Under the pieces are notes generated by a model that saw only the letters and a list, made by a program, of their open reading frames with translations, did no database searches and had not been told where the DNA came from. DNA of 64,000 nucleotides, taken from Nocardioides albertanoniae (GTDB lineage Bacteria; Actinomycetota; Actinomycetes; Propionibacteriales; Nocardioidaceae). Positions 27,096 to 35,337 of the stretch are shown here, piece after piece; position 1 is the first letter of the stretch, and the number at the start of each line of letters is the position of its first letter. The DNA lies in assembly GCF_006716315.1 (NCBI RefSeq), contig NZ_VFOV01000001.1, positions 223,501-287,500 of the forward strand. Direction: 5' to 3'. Position numbers and translations under genes: made by a program.

Positions 27096-27112
27096 ATACG
27101 TTCGTATAGGAT
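27096..27112 (+). promoter_or_regulatory. Operator and -10 box of the CPBP-tetR unit
   Basis: The inverted repeat ATACG-TT-CGTAT (27096-27107) overlaps a TAGGAT -10 box (27107-27112). The next ATG (27119) lies 6 nt after the box, so a leaderless transcript is likely. The TetR gene downstream in the same unit is the probable binder. Confidence 0.6.
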
Positions 27113-27118
27113 CGGGTC

Positions 27119-27975
27119 ATGCACATGGCGACGTCGACCCGGAGGCTGACGTACGGTCGTGCCCTGGCCGCCATGGTCGTGTTCAGCCTCGCGCTGGGCA
27201 CCGCCTCGGGGATTGGGCTCGGGCTGGCCGACCTGCTCGGCTGGCCGGATCCGGCAGGCAGCCTGGTCCAAGCGGCGCTCTGCACCCTGATCACCCTCGC
27301 CGGGATCACCTGGTTGGCCCGTCGCACCGGCTCGCCCGCGGACTCCTACGGGCTCAGCCGGAAGCGGGTCGGTCGCGACCTCGGCATCGGCTTCGCGGTG
27401 GTCGCCGTGGCCGCGCTGGTGGTGATCGTCCCCACCGCGGTCCTCGGCGGGATCCGGTTCAGCGGCGTCGACCCGTGGCCCCTGCTGATCTACCTGGCGA
27501 CGACGGTGGTCGTCGCGACCGGCCTGGAAGCGTTCCCGGAGGAGCTCGCGTTCCGCGGCTTCGCCTACAGCTCGCTGCGCGGCCGGCTGCGGCCGGCACT
27601 GGCCGCCACCGTCGCCACGGTGATCTTCGTCCTCGCGCCCGGGCTCTCGACGGTCTGGACGTCACTGATCACCCGGGCTCTCGGCACAGGACGTCCGCCG
27701 TGGTACTCGATCGCCCCTCGGGCGAGGACCCGGTGAGCTACGTGCTGCTGCTCGTCCTGTGGAGCATCTGCCTGATCCAGGCCCGCCAGGTCACCGGCAG
27801 CATCTGGGTCGGGGTCGCCGCACACCTCCTGCTGCTGATCGTCAACCGCACCCTGCTCGGCTCTGCCGACGGCAGCGGGGTCGAGATCGCCCACCCCGAC
27901 CTGATCCTGATCATCCCTGCGTACGTCGTCCTCGCGACGATCGTGTTCGGCCTGCTCCGCGGGCGGTTCCGGTGA
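27119..27975 (+). pseudogene. CPBP-family intramembrane protease, frameshifted
   Basis: The frame from 27119 encodes a CPBP/CAAX-type membrane protease up to ITRALGTG, including the catalytic motif EELAFRGF. The family's third motif (VGVAAHLLLLIVN) is found only in another frame, which continues as SAVVLDRPSGEDPVSY and ends at 27975. Joining the two needs one missing base near 27690-27705. The second motif, usually FxxxH, reads FVLAPG with Pro where His is expected. Both point to a decayed gene, though a sequencing error could explain the frameshift. The TetR gene overlaps its end. Confidence 0.75.
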
Positions 27976-28535
27976 CCGGCGGCCGCCGTGGCAGTCACGT
28001 CCTCGACGCCGCGATCCGGCTGATCGCCGCCGACGGCCTGGCCGCGGTGTCGATCCGCGCGGTCGCGGCCGAGGCCGGTGTCTCCCTCGCCCAGGTGCAG
28101 TACTACTTCCGGTCGAAGGAGGAGCTGATCACCGCCGCTCTCGAGCAGGCCGAGGACGAGTTCCTGGAGCGCGTGGGCGTCGTGCTGGAACGGCCACGGT
28201 CGCGCCACCGGTTGCGTGCTGTGATCGACCTGTGGCTGCCGCTCGACGAGGCACGGGAGCGACGGGTCAAGGTCTGGCTGGCCTCCGTCGGCGCCGCAGC
28301 GGTCCGGCCGACGCTGGCTGAGCAGGCCCGGCAGACCGACGAGCAGCTCCGTGACTGGTTCCGCACCGAGCTCGCCGCGCTCGGCATCGCCGATCCGGAA
28401 GCGGGTGCCGCTCAGCTGCTGGCGCTCGTCGACGGTGTCGCCCTGCAGTGTATGGCTCTGCCCGGACGTTCGCGGCCGGCGTTGGTCAGGCGCACGATCG
28501 ACGCCTGGCTCGACCGACTGCCCGGCAGCGACTGA
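27972..28535 (+). CDS. TetR-family regulator (BetI/PfmR-like)
   Basis: A 187-residue TetR protein. The HTH is clear: LDAAIRLIAADGLAAVSIRAVAAEAGVSLAQVQYYFRSKEELI (read in parts). The C-terminal part resembles the BetI/TetR_C_6 type. The GTG at 27972 overlaps the stop of the broken CPBP gene (GTGA), so both were one unit. The palindrome at 27096-27107 is the likely operator. Its targets may now be limited to itself. Confidence 0.85.
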   Translation: MTGGRRGSHVLDAAIRLIAADGLAAVSIRAVAAEAGVSLAQVQYYFRSKEELITAALEQAEDEFLERVGVVLERPRSRHRLRAVIDLWLPLDEARERRVKVWLASVGAAAVRPTLAEQARQTDEQLRDWFRTELAALGIADPEAGAAQLLALVDGVALQCMALPGRSRPALVRRTIDAWLDRLPGSD

Positions 28536-28632
28536 CACCTGCCGCGCTCGAACGGTCGGTGGTTCGGTCGCCCGCGTGCATCAACCATCTAGGTTGGGTG
28601 GTGAGCCAGACGTCACCGAGCGAGGGAGTGCC

Positions 28633-29328
28633 GTGCGCTGGGTGCGCAGGTCCTTGTGGGACGTGGTCCCGCGCGATCATCGCCAGAGCGATGCCGCGTT
28701 GCGCCGTCGCCAGGTGGTCACGGCCGCCGTCGTGGTGATCGGTGCGGTCGTGCTCGGCGTCTCGTTGCGTATCGAGGCGGGCAACCCGTGGTTCTACCCG
28801 GCGACGCTCGTCCTGGCCGGGGTCTGGACCGTCGGCGCCTTCGCGTCCGGCCCGCTGCACCTGGGACGGATCAGCGGCGGGGAGGGAAGGCCGGAAAGGC
28901 TGGTACGCCCCGTGCTCGCGCCGATCCTGCTGGGTCTGGGGCTGGCCGCGCTCTTCGTCGTCGGCGGCCTGGTCGTGCGTGAGATCCCGTGGTTGGAGCA
29001 TCAGGTGCGCTCGGTGCTGGCGATCGCCGACCGGGGGTCGCTGCCCATCCTGCTCCTGGTGACGGCCGTGAACGGGGTGGCGGAGGAGCTCTTCTTCCGA
29101 GGCGCCGTCTACGCCGCGCTGCCGCGCAGTCCGGTCCTCTGGACGTCGGTCGCCTACGTGATCGCGACGCTGGCGACCGGCAACGTGATGCTGGCCTTCG
29201 CGGCGATCCTGCTCGGTGTGGTGGTCGGGCTCGAGCGGCGCGCGTCCGGTGGTGTCCTGGCGCCGATCCTCACCCACTGTGCCTGGTCGCTGTCGATGCT
29301 GCTGGCCCTGCCGTTGCTCTTCGGGTGA
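28633..29328 (+). CDS. CPBP-family intramembrane metalloprotease
   Basis: A 231-residue membrane protein with about seven helices and the CPBP motifs intact: AEELFFRGAVYAAL (EExxxR) and the C-terminal THCAWSLSM histidine. The second motif region is YVIATLATGNVMLAF, without a clear His. Family members process prenylated proteins in eukaryotes or bacteriocin-like peptides and signals in bacteria. GTG at 28633 with GAGGGA 5 nt before it was chosen. It is a paralogue of the broken gene 0.7 kb upstream. Confidence 0.78.
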   Translation: MRWVRRSLWDVVPRDHRQSDAALRRRQVVTAAVVVIGAVVLGVSLRIEAGNPWFYPATLVLAGVWTVGAFASGPLHLGRISGGEGRPERLVRPVLAPILLGLGLAALFVVGGLVVREIPWLEHQVRSVLAIADRGSLPILLLVTAVNGVAEELFFRGAVYAALPRSPVLWTSVAYVIATLATGNVMLAFAAILLGVVVGLERRASGGVLAPILTHCAWSLSMLLALPLLFG

Positions 29329-29348
29329 CCCCGGGCCATCGAGGAGGG

Positions 29349-30260
29349 TCAGACCTTCTTGCCCTCGGCCAGCCGTTCGGCCAGCGCGCGCCGGACCGCC
29401 TCGCGATAGGGGAGCGGATCACCGGGGACGACGTCGAGGATGCGTTGGTCGCGTACGACGACCTCTGTGCTCATCGAGTCGATCAGGTTGCGCCCGGTGG
29501 TCAGGTCGATGTCGGTGACCAGCGAGAGCCAGTAGGAGGACAGCCGCGGCGTCAGCACGGGCACCGGGACGATGGGTAGCTTCCTGCCGGTGGCCACCTC
29601 GGAAGCGACGGACAGCATGTCGACATAGGTCATCGCCTCCGGGCCGCCGATCTCGAAGACCTCGCCGATCGCCTGCTCGTTGTCGATGACGCCGGCCAGG
29701 TAGCGGATCACGTCGTCGATGGCGACCGGCTGGGACCGGGTCGAGGTCCACTTCGGCACCACCATCGCGGGGAGGTTCTTGACCAGCTGGCGGGTCAGCT
29801 CCCAGGAGACGCCGCCGTGGCCGACGACGATCGCAGCGCGCAGCGTCGTGACCGGCACGCCGGCCTCGCCGAGCAGGGTCTCGACCTCGCGGCGCGAGCG
29901 CAGATGGGGCGAGAGGTCGCCGTCGTCCTCGCCGAGCCCGCCCAGGTAGACGATCTGGCGGAGCCCGGCCTCGGCCGCGGCGGTGCCGAAGTCACGGGCG
30001 GCCTGCGCGTCACGCTTCTCGAAGTCCTCGTGATCGAGTGAGTGCACGAGGTAGATCGCCACGTCCACACCCGCGAGCGCGGCCGGCAGCGTGTCGGGCT
30101 CGTTGACGTCGGCACCCACCGGCTCGCCGGGGCCGTCGTAGTCGTCGGGCCGCCGGGTCAGGGCCCGCACCGTGACGCCGCGGTCGGTCAGCTCGGCGAC
30201 CAGGCGCCGCCCGACGAAGCCGGTCGCGCCGGTGACGAGCACGGTGGGTTCGGTCTCCAT
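29349..30260 (-). CDS. NAD(P)-binding short-chain dehydrogenase-like protein
   Basis: A 303-residue extended SDR-type protein with VLVTGATGFVGRRLV at the N-terminus. Middle motifs IVYLGGLGEDDGDLSPHLRSR and RAAIVVGHGGVSWELTRQLV match complex-I-subunit-NDUFA9-like / NmrA-like reductases related to Ycf39. Substrate unknown. Convergent with the CPBP gene (stops 21 bp apart). Confidence 0.82.
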   Translation of the reverse strand: METEPTVLVTGATGFVGRRLVAELTDRGVTVRALTRRPDDYDGPGEPVGADVNEPDTLPAALAGVDVAIYLVHSLDHEDFEKRDAQAARDFGTAAAEAGLRQIVYLGGLGEDDGDLSPHLRSRREVETLLGEAGVPVTTLRAAIVVGHGGVSWELTRQLVKNLPAMVVPKWTSTRSQPVAIDDVIRYLAGVIDNEQAIGEVFEIGGPEAMTYVDMLSVASEVATGRKLPIVPVPVLTPRLSSYWLSLVTDIDLTTGRNLIDSMSTEVVVRDQRILDVVPGDPLPYREAVRRALAERLAEGKKV

Positions 30261-30300
30261 GGGTCGAGCCTACGGACACCACGTCGGTGGAGGCGGCCGG

Positions 30301-30672
30301 TCAGCCGATCGGGCGACAGTCCTGCCCGCAGCCGTCGTCGGAGACCGGCCCGGAGGCGTGCGAGGCCGGCCGGTGGAGCACGGCACCCGTCGGGGTGACG
30401 ACGACGTCGGATCCGTCGACGCGACCGGTGCCGTCGACGATCAGCGCGTGCTCGCGCGGGGTCGACGGAGCGTACGTCAGGGTGAGCACCGGATTGGTGG
30501 CGAGGTTGGCGCGGGTGCCGCCGCCGGGGTCGGAGATGCGCAGCACCGAGCCCTCGACGACCGGGTCGACGACGACCACCTTGATCCGCTCGCCCGCGGT
30601 GGTCAGCAGGAAGCCGCTGCCGAACCTCTCCAGCGTCGAGGCGAGATCGGGCAGCGCGACCGGGATGCTCAT
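30301..30672 (-). CDS. Pyridoxamine-5'-phosphate-oxidase-like FMN/F420-binding protein
   Basis: A 123-residue split-barrel protein. The pattern GFLLTTAGERIKVVVVDPVVEGSVLRI and NPVLTLTYAPSTPREHALIVDGTGRVDG resembles the PNPOx-like fold that binds FMN, F420 or haem. It ends with a short cysteine-containing tail (DDGCGQDCRPIG). The exact cofactor and substrate are not visible. It is followed on the same strand by the SDR-like gene, 40 bp away. Confidence 0.65.
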   Translation of the reverse strand: MSIPVALPDLASTLERFGSGFLLTTAGERIKVVVVDPVVEGSVLRISDPGGGTRANLATNPVLTLTYAPSTPREHALIVDGTGRVDGSDVVVTPTGAVLHRPASHASGPVSDDGCGQDCRPIG

Positions 30673-30687
30673 GCTCGCCAGCCTAGA

Positions 30688-31221
30688 TCAATCAGCTGGT
30701 GCGGCCACCGGGCGCGACATCGCGACTCGGGGCCAGCGATCGAGGCCGAGCTCGGCCTCGTGCTCGCGCACCCGCCGCAGCCCGTCGCCGAGCTCGGCGG
30801 CCGGCACGACGCGGAACCCGAGCCGCTGATAGTAGGGCGCGTTCCAGGGCACCTCGGCGAACGTCGTGAGCGTCAGGGTGGTGAACCCCTGATGGCGCGC
30901 CCAGCTCTCGGCAGCGCCGATGAGCGCCGCGCCGAGGCCGAGGCGAGCGTGGCTCGGGTCGACGGAGACCTGCTCGACGTGGCCGGCGGCATCGACCCGG
31001 TCGGCGATCAGATAGCCGACGGGACGGTCCGTCTCGTCGGTCACGACCCATGCCCGACCGTCGCCGATGTATCCCGCGAGCACTTCCGCGGTGGGCGGGT
31101 CGTCGTCGGCGATGGCCGCCATGTCGAGATCGCGGAAACCCACCCCTGCCGCCACCTCGATCTCACCCAGGCGGTCCATGTCGTCGGCACGCGCCGGTCG
31201 GATCCTGTGGCTCTCGTCCAC
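30688..31221 (-). CDS. GNAT-family N-acetyltransferase
   Basis: A 177-residue GNAT protein. It starts VDESHRIRPARADDM; the acetyl-CoA-binding region is EQVSVDPSHARLGLGAALIGAAESWA (pattern Q/RxxGxG/A seen as ARLGLGAAL), and the C-terminal NAPYYQRLGFR is typical. The GTG at 31221 is preferred; the frame stays open upstream but runs antisense to the enoyl-CoA hydratase region. Substrate unknown. It ends 15 bp before the FMN-binding-protein start, so the two are probably an operon. Confidence 0.85.
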   Translation of the reverse strand: MDESHRIRPARADDMDRLGEIEVAAGVGFRDLDMAAIADDDPPTAEVLAGYIGDGRAWVVTDETDRPVGYLIADRVDAAGHVEQVSVDPSHARLGLGAALIGAAESWARHQGFTTLTLTTFAEVPWNAPYYQRLGFRVVPAAELGDGLRRVREHEAELGLDRWPRVAMSRPVAAPAD

Positions 31222-31350
31222 GGCGTACGTCTCCCCGCTGTGATCTCGAATTCGCTCGGTCCAGATGTGGGCCGGCCGCCCGAACCTACCTCCGTGCCCA
31301 CGTGCCGGTCGATCGGATTCATGACGTCGGCACCTGCCCCGGAGAGTTAT

Positions 31351-31363
31351 AGAGCGCCGCTCT
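31351..31363. promoter_or_regulatory. Candidate operator of the enoyl-CoA hydratase-TetR unit
   Basis: The perfect inverted repeat AGAGCG-C-CGCTCT lies 40 bp before the enoyl-CoA hydratase start, flanked on both sides by GTTAT. The TetR gene that follows the hydratase is the likely binder. Confidence 0.55.
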
Positions 31364-31402
31364 GTTATCGTCGGGGCACCACTCGACCGAAGGAGCATCA
31401 CC

Positions 31403-32077
31403 ATGGTCACTATCTCCAGCGACGCACCGGTATGGACACTGGACCTCGGGGACGACGAGAACCGTTTCTCCCCCGACTGGCTCGAGGCGGTGGGTGCGGC
31501 GCTCGACGAGATCGAGGCGTCGACCGAGCCGGCAGTGCTGGTCACGATCGGCGGCGGCAAGTTCTACTCGAACGGCCTCGACCTCGAATGGCTGGGTCAG
31601 AACCTCGACCAGCACGACGCGTACGTCCGGCGGGTCGAGGACCTCTTCGCGCGGATCCTCACGCTCCCTGTCCCGACGGTCGCTGCGATCAACGGGCACG
31701 CCTTCGGTGCCGGCGCGATGCTGGCGATGGCTCACGACTACCGGGTGATGCGTGAGGACCGGGGCTACTTCTGCTTCCCCGAGGTCGACATCCACATCCC
31801 GTTCACCCCGGGCATGAACGCGCTGGTCACCAGCAAGCTCACTCCGCGCACGGCGCTCGATGCCATGGCGACCGGGCGACGCTACGGCGGAGGAGACGCC
31901 GCAGCCGTGGGCCTCGTCGACGCCGCCGCGCCGTCGGAGAAGCTGGCCGAGACGGCCGCAGGGTTCGTACGTGACCTGGCGGGCAAGGACAGGGCCACGC
32001 TCGGCACGATCAAGTCGCGGATGTTCGCCGACGTGGTCAGTGCCCTGCGGCCCGCAGACGACACGACCGGCGCCTGA
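31403..32077 (+). CDS. Enoyl-CoA hydratase/isomerase family protein
   Basis: A 224-residue crotonase-fold protein. The segment FGAGAMLAMAHDYRVMREDRGYFCFPEVDI contains the oxyanion-hole glycine region (HAFGAGAML) and the usual EVD/E position. It is shorter than typical hydratases (about 255) and resembles delta3,delta2-enoyl-CoA isomerases. RBS GAAGGAG lies about 12 nt before the ATG. A TetR gene begins 8 bp after its stop, so the two are co-transcribed. Confidence 0.88.
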   Translation: MVTISSDAPVWTLDLGDDENRFSPDWLEAVGAALDEIEASTEPAVLVTIGGGKFYSNGLDLEWLGQNLDQHDAYVRRVEDLFARILTLPVPTVAAINGHAFGAGAMLAMAHDYRVMREDRGYFCFPEVDIHIPFTPGMNALVTSKLTPRTALDAMATGRRYGGGDAAAVGLVDAAAPSEKLAETAAGFVRDLAGKDRATLGTIKSRMFADVVSALRPADDTTGA

Positions 32078-32084
32078 CGCCGCC

Positions 32085-32687
32085 GTGGGTCGCCCGCGAC
32101 AGCACGACCTCGACGAGCTTCTCGCCCACGCTCGCACCCTCTGGGTCGAGCGGGGTGTCGACGGTCTGACGATCAGGGCCCTCAGCTCGGTGTCGGGTGC
32201 GTCCAACGGGGCGGTCTACCACGCGTTCGGCTCCCGCGACGGCCTGCTGGCGCGCGTCTGGGCGCGGGAGGCCGACCGGTTCCTCGCCTTCCAGCGGCAC
32301 CAGGTGGACGAGGCGATGAGTCAGGGCGACGCCGCCGTCGCTCTCGTCGCGGCGGCGCTCGCCCCCGCCGCCTACGCCGGCTATGACGCCGACGGCGCTC
32401 GGCTCCTGCTCGCCGCCAGCGCCGACGACTTCGCAGCCTCCGAGCTCGACGAGGAGGGACGTACGCAGCTGCTCCGGCTCCGCGAGGAGCTCGGCGCGCT
32501 CCATCTCGAGCTCGCGTCCGCTCTCTGGGGACGTACGGATCGCGCGGCCGTCGCCTCCGTACGCCACTGTGTCGTCACCCTGCCCGCCGCGCTGCTGCTC
32601 CAGTCGGCGAAAGTCGCCGACCCGATCGCGAAGCACGCCCTCGAGCATGCGGTCCGCGGCATCGCGGCGGTTTCCCCGCCGACCTAG
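32085..32687 (+). CDS. TetR-family regulator
   Basis: A 200-residue TetR protein with the HTH segment GVDGLTIRALSSVSGASNGAVYHAFGSRDGLL. GTG at 32085 was chosen, 8 bp after the enoyl-CoA hydratase stop. The ligand-binding part is alanine-rich and unremarkable. It probably represses its own operon through the palindrome at 31351-31363. Confidence 0.85.
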   Translation: MGRPRQHDLDELLAHARTLWVERGVDGLTIRALSSVSGASNGAVYHAFGSRDGLLARVWAREADRFLAFQRHQVDEAMSQGDAAVALVAAALAPAAYAGYDADGARLLLAASADDFAASELDEEGRTQLLRLREELGALHLELASALWGRTDRAAVASVRHCVVTLPAALLLQSAKVADPIAKHALEHAVRGIAAVSPPT

Positions 32688-32711
32688 CCGTCGCCCCACC
32701 AATCGGGACAG

Positions 32712-32764
32712 TCCCAGACGTTTCCGCCCATTACCCCGGAGTAGAGAGGCAGAAACGTCTGGGA
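32712..32764. repeat. Long-loop inverted repeat in intergenic DNA
   Basis: TCCCAGACGTTTC (32712-32724) and GAAACGTCTGGGA (32752-32764) are a perfect 13-bp inverted repeat with a 27-nt loop. It is not a classical terminator, because the true terminator-like hairpin follows at 32787. It may be an operator or a dispersed intergenic element. Confidence 0.6.
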
Positions 32765-32786
32765 AACTATCTCATTCCGCCGAGGA

Positions 32787-32819
32787 TCCGGGCGGGCGAG
32801 ACGTGCTCGCCCGCCCGGA
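32787..32819. terminator. Convergent terminator between tetR and adh genes
   Basis: The 14-bp perfect stem TCCGGGCGGGCGAG / CTCGCCCGCCCGGA (32787-32800, 32806-32819) has the 5-nt loop ACGTG. It lies between the TetR stop (32687) and the leftward alcohol dehydrogenase stop (32837). Confidence 0.75.
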
Positions 32820-32836
32820 CCATCAGGCCGGAGCGA

Positions 32837-33883
32837 TCAGGCGAGCGTCGCGGTGTCGATCACGAACCGGTAGCGCACGTCGGAGGCGAGCACCCGGGCG
32901 TACGCCTCGTTGATCTGGTCGGCCGAGATGACCTCGATCTCGGAGCCGATGCCGTGCTCGGCGCAGAAGTCGAGCATCTCCTGGGTCAGGGCGATGCCGC
33001 CGATCATCGAGCCGGCGAAGTTGCGGCGGTTGGTGATCAGCGAGAACACGTTGACGTTCAGCGGCTCGGACGGGGCGCCGACGTTGACCATCGTGCCGTC
33101 CACGGCGAGCAGGCCGAGGTAGGCGTCGACGTCGATGTGCGCGCTGACGGTGTTGACGATCAGGTCGAAGCTGTTCTTCAGCTGGGAGAACGTCTCCGGG
33201 TCGGAGGTCGCGTGGTAGTGGTCGGCGCCGAGCCGCAGCCCGTCCTCCTGCTTCTTCAGCGACTGCGAGAGCACCGTGACCTCGGCGCCCATCGCGTGCG
33301 CGATCTGCACACCCATGTGGCCGAGGCCGCCGAGGCCGACGACCGCGACCTTCTTGCCGGGGCCGGCGCCCCACTTCTTCAGGGGCGCGTACGTCGTGAT
33401 GCCGGCGCACAGCAGCGGCGTCGCGGCCGCGGGGTCCATGCCCTCGGGCACCTTGAGCGCGAAGTGCGCGTCGACGACGACGTGCGTGGAGTAGCCGCCC
33501 TGGGTGAACGAGCCGTCGCGGTCCTTCGCGGCGTAGGTGCCGACTCCGCCGCCGGGGGTCGTGCAGTGCTGCTCGTCGCCGCTGCGGCAGTTGTCGCACT
33601 CCCGGCAGGAGTTCACGAAGCAGCCGACACCGACGCGGTCGCCGACCTGGTGGGCGGTCACCGCAGAGCCGACCTCGGTGACGCGGCCGACGATCTCGTG
33701 GCCCGGCACGACCGGGTAGGGCTGCGGCCCCCAGTCACCGTTGACGGTGTGGATGTCGGAGTGGCAGATGCCGGCGTACTCGATCGCGATGAGCACGTCG
33801 TTCTCGCCGACCTCGCGGCGCTCGATGGTGATGGGGGCGAGCGGCTCGCCGGCGGCGGGCGCTGCGTACGCGTTGACGCGCAT
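32837..33883 (-). CDS. Zinc-dependent NAD(P) alcohol dehydrogenase (YahK/cinnamyl type)
   Basis: A 348-residue medium-chain dehydrogenase. Catalytic zinc ligands are in [17 protein letters not shown] and LLCAGIT; the structural zinc four-cysteine loop ([17 protein letters not shown]) is present. The NAD(P) motif is [11 protein letters not shown]. It oxidises alcohols or reduces aldehydes, with preference for NADP in this subgroup. The MerR gene lies 30 bp upstream on the same strand, so a MerR-regulated aldehyde response is likely. A paralogue occurs at 50097-51140. Confidence 0.93.
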   Translation of the reverse strand: MRVNAYAAPAAGEPLAPITIERREVGENDVLIAIEYAGICHSDIHTVNGDWGPQPYPVVPGHEIVGRVTEVGSAVTAHQVGDRVGVGCFVNSCRECDNCRSGDEQHCTTPGGGVGTYAAKDRDGSFTQGGYSTHVVVDAHFALKVPEGMDPAAATPLLCAGITTYAPLKKWGAGPGKKVAVVGLGGLGHMGVQIAHAMGAEVTVLSQSLKKQEDGLRLGADHYHATSDPETFSQLKNSFDLIVNTVSAHIDVDAYLGLLAVDGTMVNVGAPSEPLNVNVFSLITNRRNFAGSMIGGIALTQEMLDFCAEHGIGSEIEVISADQINEAYARVLASDVRYRFVIDTATLA

Positions 33884-33912
33884 TGATGACTCCTGGGTCT
33901 GGGTGGGGTGGA

Positions 33913-34374
33913 TCAGTGGTTCTCGCGACTGCGGATCTGGTCGGCGAGCGTGTGTGCCTGCGCGCCGACCTCTTCGGCACGGGCCTCGTCGCCCGCGGAG
34001 ACGGCTCGCCAGTAGTCCGTCTTGAGAGCGACGTACGCCCGCCGGAGCTCGAGATTCTCGGCTTCCCGAGCGAGGCGCTCGGCGTGATCGATGAGCATGT
34101 CGATCTGCTCGCCGGCACCCTCGCGACCGAGGCGGCTGTTGGCGACGTACGCCCTCATGTCGTCGATCGAGAGGCCGATCGCGGCCAGGCAGGCGACACC
34201 GGTCAGCCGGTCCAGGTCGGTCTCGTCGTAGACCCGGTGCCCGCTGCTGGCGCCACGGCCGACCGGCTCGATCAGCCCGATCGTCTCGTAGTAGCGCAGC
34301 GTGCTGGCCGGAAGCCCGGTCAGCGCCGACACCTCGCGGATCGTGTAGCTCCGTGGAGCCGTTGATGCAGTCAC
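33913..34374 (-). CDS. MerR-family regulator controlling the alcohol dehydrogenase
   Basis: A 153-residue MerR protein: [48 protein letters not shown] is the winged HTH, followed by a coiled-coil helix. No cysteines sit in the C-terminal part, so it is not a metal- or thiol-sensing type of the classical kind; it resembles the aldehyde-responsive group (AdhR/NmlR-like). It is co-directional with the dehydrogenase, 30 bp away. The perfect palindrome at 34391-34408 lies in its promoter. Confidence 0.88.
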   Translation of the reverse strand: MTASTAPRSYTIREVSALTGLPASTLRYYETIGLIEPVGRGASSGHRVYDETDLDRLTGVACLAAIGLSIDDMRAYVANSRLGREGAGEQIDMLIDHAERLAREAENLELRRAYVALKTDYWRAVSAGDEARAEEVGAQAHTLADQIRSRENH

Positions 34375-34384
34375 ACCAACGACG

Positions 34385-34414
34385 CTAAGAACTTCAAGTA
34401 CTTGAAGTCAAAGC
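34385..34414 (-). promoter_or_regulatory. MerR-type promoter with an 18-bp perfect palindrome
   Basis: ACTTCAAGTACTTGAAGT (34391-34408) is a perfect palindrome. On the minus strand it lies between TTGACT as -35 and TAGCGT as -10, with a long spacer as expected for MerR regulation. Confidence 0.8.
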
Positions 34415-34615
34415 TCCCGATCAGCCGGCTTGCGGCGTACTCCGGTGTCCGGGAGACAGCCTCGCACTCCCGCCGTAGACATCCCGGAGCGGATCATGGG
34501 GGAGCGCAACGCTGGATCCTGGTCGCGGCGGATCGAGAGGTAGACCCAGTAGAAGATGACGTACGCCCCGGGGCGCGGCGGGACCGACCCGCACGTGAGT
34601 GCGCCCGGGCGGGGA

Positions 34616-34954
34616 TCAGCGACGCGCGATGATCGCCAGACCGGCGACCAGCGCCAGCACGCTCTCGGCGGCGAGGCCCACCGCGAGCCAGACGAGCGCC
34701 CGGGAACGGCGGCGCCGGGCGTTACCGGCGGACTCCGAGATCAGCGGCCCCTCGGGCTCGGCGAAGGAGACGACATACGCAGCTCCCGACCCCAGGACGA
34801 GCACGGATGCCGCCACGAACAGAACAGGCGAGTGGTCGCCCACGAGTCCGCTCCGTCCGGCGACGGCGCCGACCACCGCGAGCGCGAGCGCCGTCCGCCG
34901 CCATGACAGCATCGTGCGTTCGTGCTGGAGCGCGTCTTCGGACGCGGTCGTCAT
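34616..34954 (-). CDS. DUF202 membrane protein (second of a pair)
   Basis: A 112-residue membrane protein with three helices and the DUF202 start EDALQHERTMLSWRRTALAL (LxxERTxLAWxRT pattern). Function unknown; relatives are YidH-like. Its ATG overlaps the stop of the upstream DUF202 gene (ATGA), ending a leftward run of tightly joined genes from the GntR gene. The region 34409-34615 holds no clear gene. Confidence 0.8.
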   Translation of the reverse strand: MTTASEDALQHERTMLSWRRTALALAVVGAVAGRSGLVGDHSPVLFVAASVLVLGSGAAYVVSFAEPEGPLISESAGNARRRRSRALVWLAVGLAAESVLALVAGLAIIARR

Positions 34955-35337
34955 GGCCCGATGGCCAGACCGAGGAGAAGCACAGCGCCGCTGAGGGCGC
35001 CACCCAGGACAATCGCGACCGCCGATCGGGAATGCGGCAGCGGCTGGTCCGTGCGCAGCGCGTGCTCGCTGCGCATCCACGTCCTCAGTCCGTGCATCAC
35101 ACTGGCGATGCCGAGCAGGAGCAGCAGCACGGCGGCCACCAGCTTCGCCGCCGGATGGATCGGCAGATCGACTGCGGCCAGGGCGACGCCACCGGCCTGC
35201 CATGCCAGCCCGGTCCGTAGCCAGGCAAGCAGGGTGCGCTCGTTGGCCAGGCTGAACCGGGGATCGGGCTCGGTGCCAACGTCGAAGACCCGGGGCCGCC
35301 AGATGCTCCCCGCCCGCGTCATGCCTGAGATGCTCAC
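34951..35337 (-). CDS. DUF202 (YidH-like) membrane protein
   Basis: A 128-residue protein with FSLANERTLLAWLRTGLAWQAGG, the DUF202 signature, and three membrane helices. It begins with GTG overlapping the aldehyde dehydrogenase stop (alternative ATG at 35322). Translational coupling on both sides puts it in the sugar-acid operon, although no role in that pathway is known. Confidence 0.8.
   Translation of the reverse strand: MSISGMTRAGSIWRPRVFDVGTEPDPRFSLANERTLLAWLRTGLAWQAGGVALAAVDLPIHPAAKLVAAVLLLLLGIASVMHGLRTWMRSEHALRTDQPLPHSRSAVAIVLGGALSGAVLLLGLAIGP

Noticed and set aside
27096..27107. Recombination or attachment site
   Set aside because: The 12-bp inverted repeat overlaps a promoter in front of a TetR-containing unit, so an operator is the simpler reading; no integrase is nearby.
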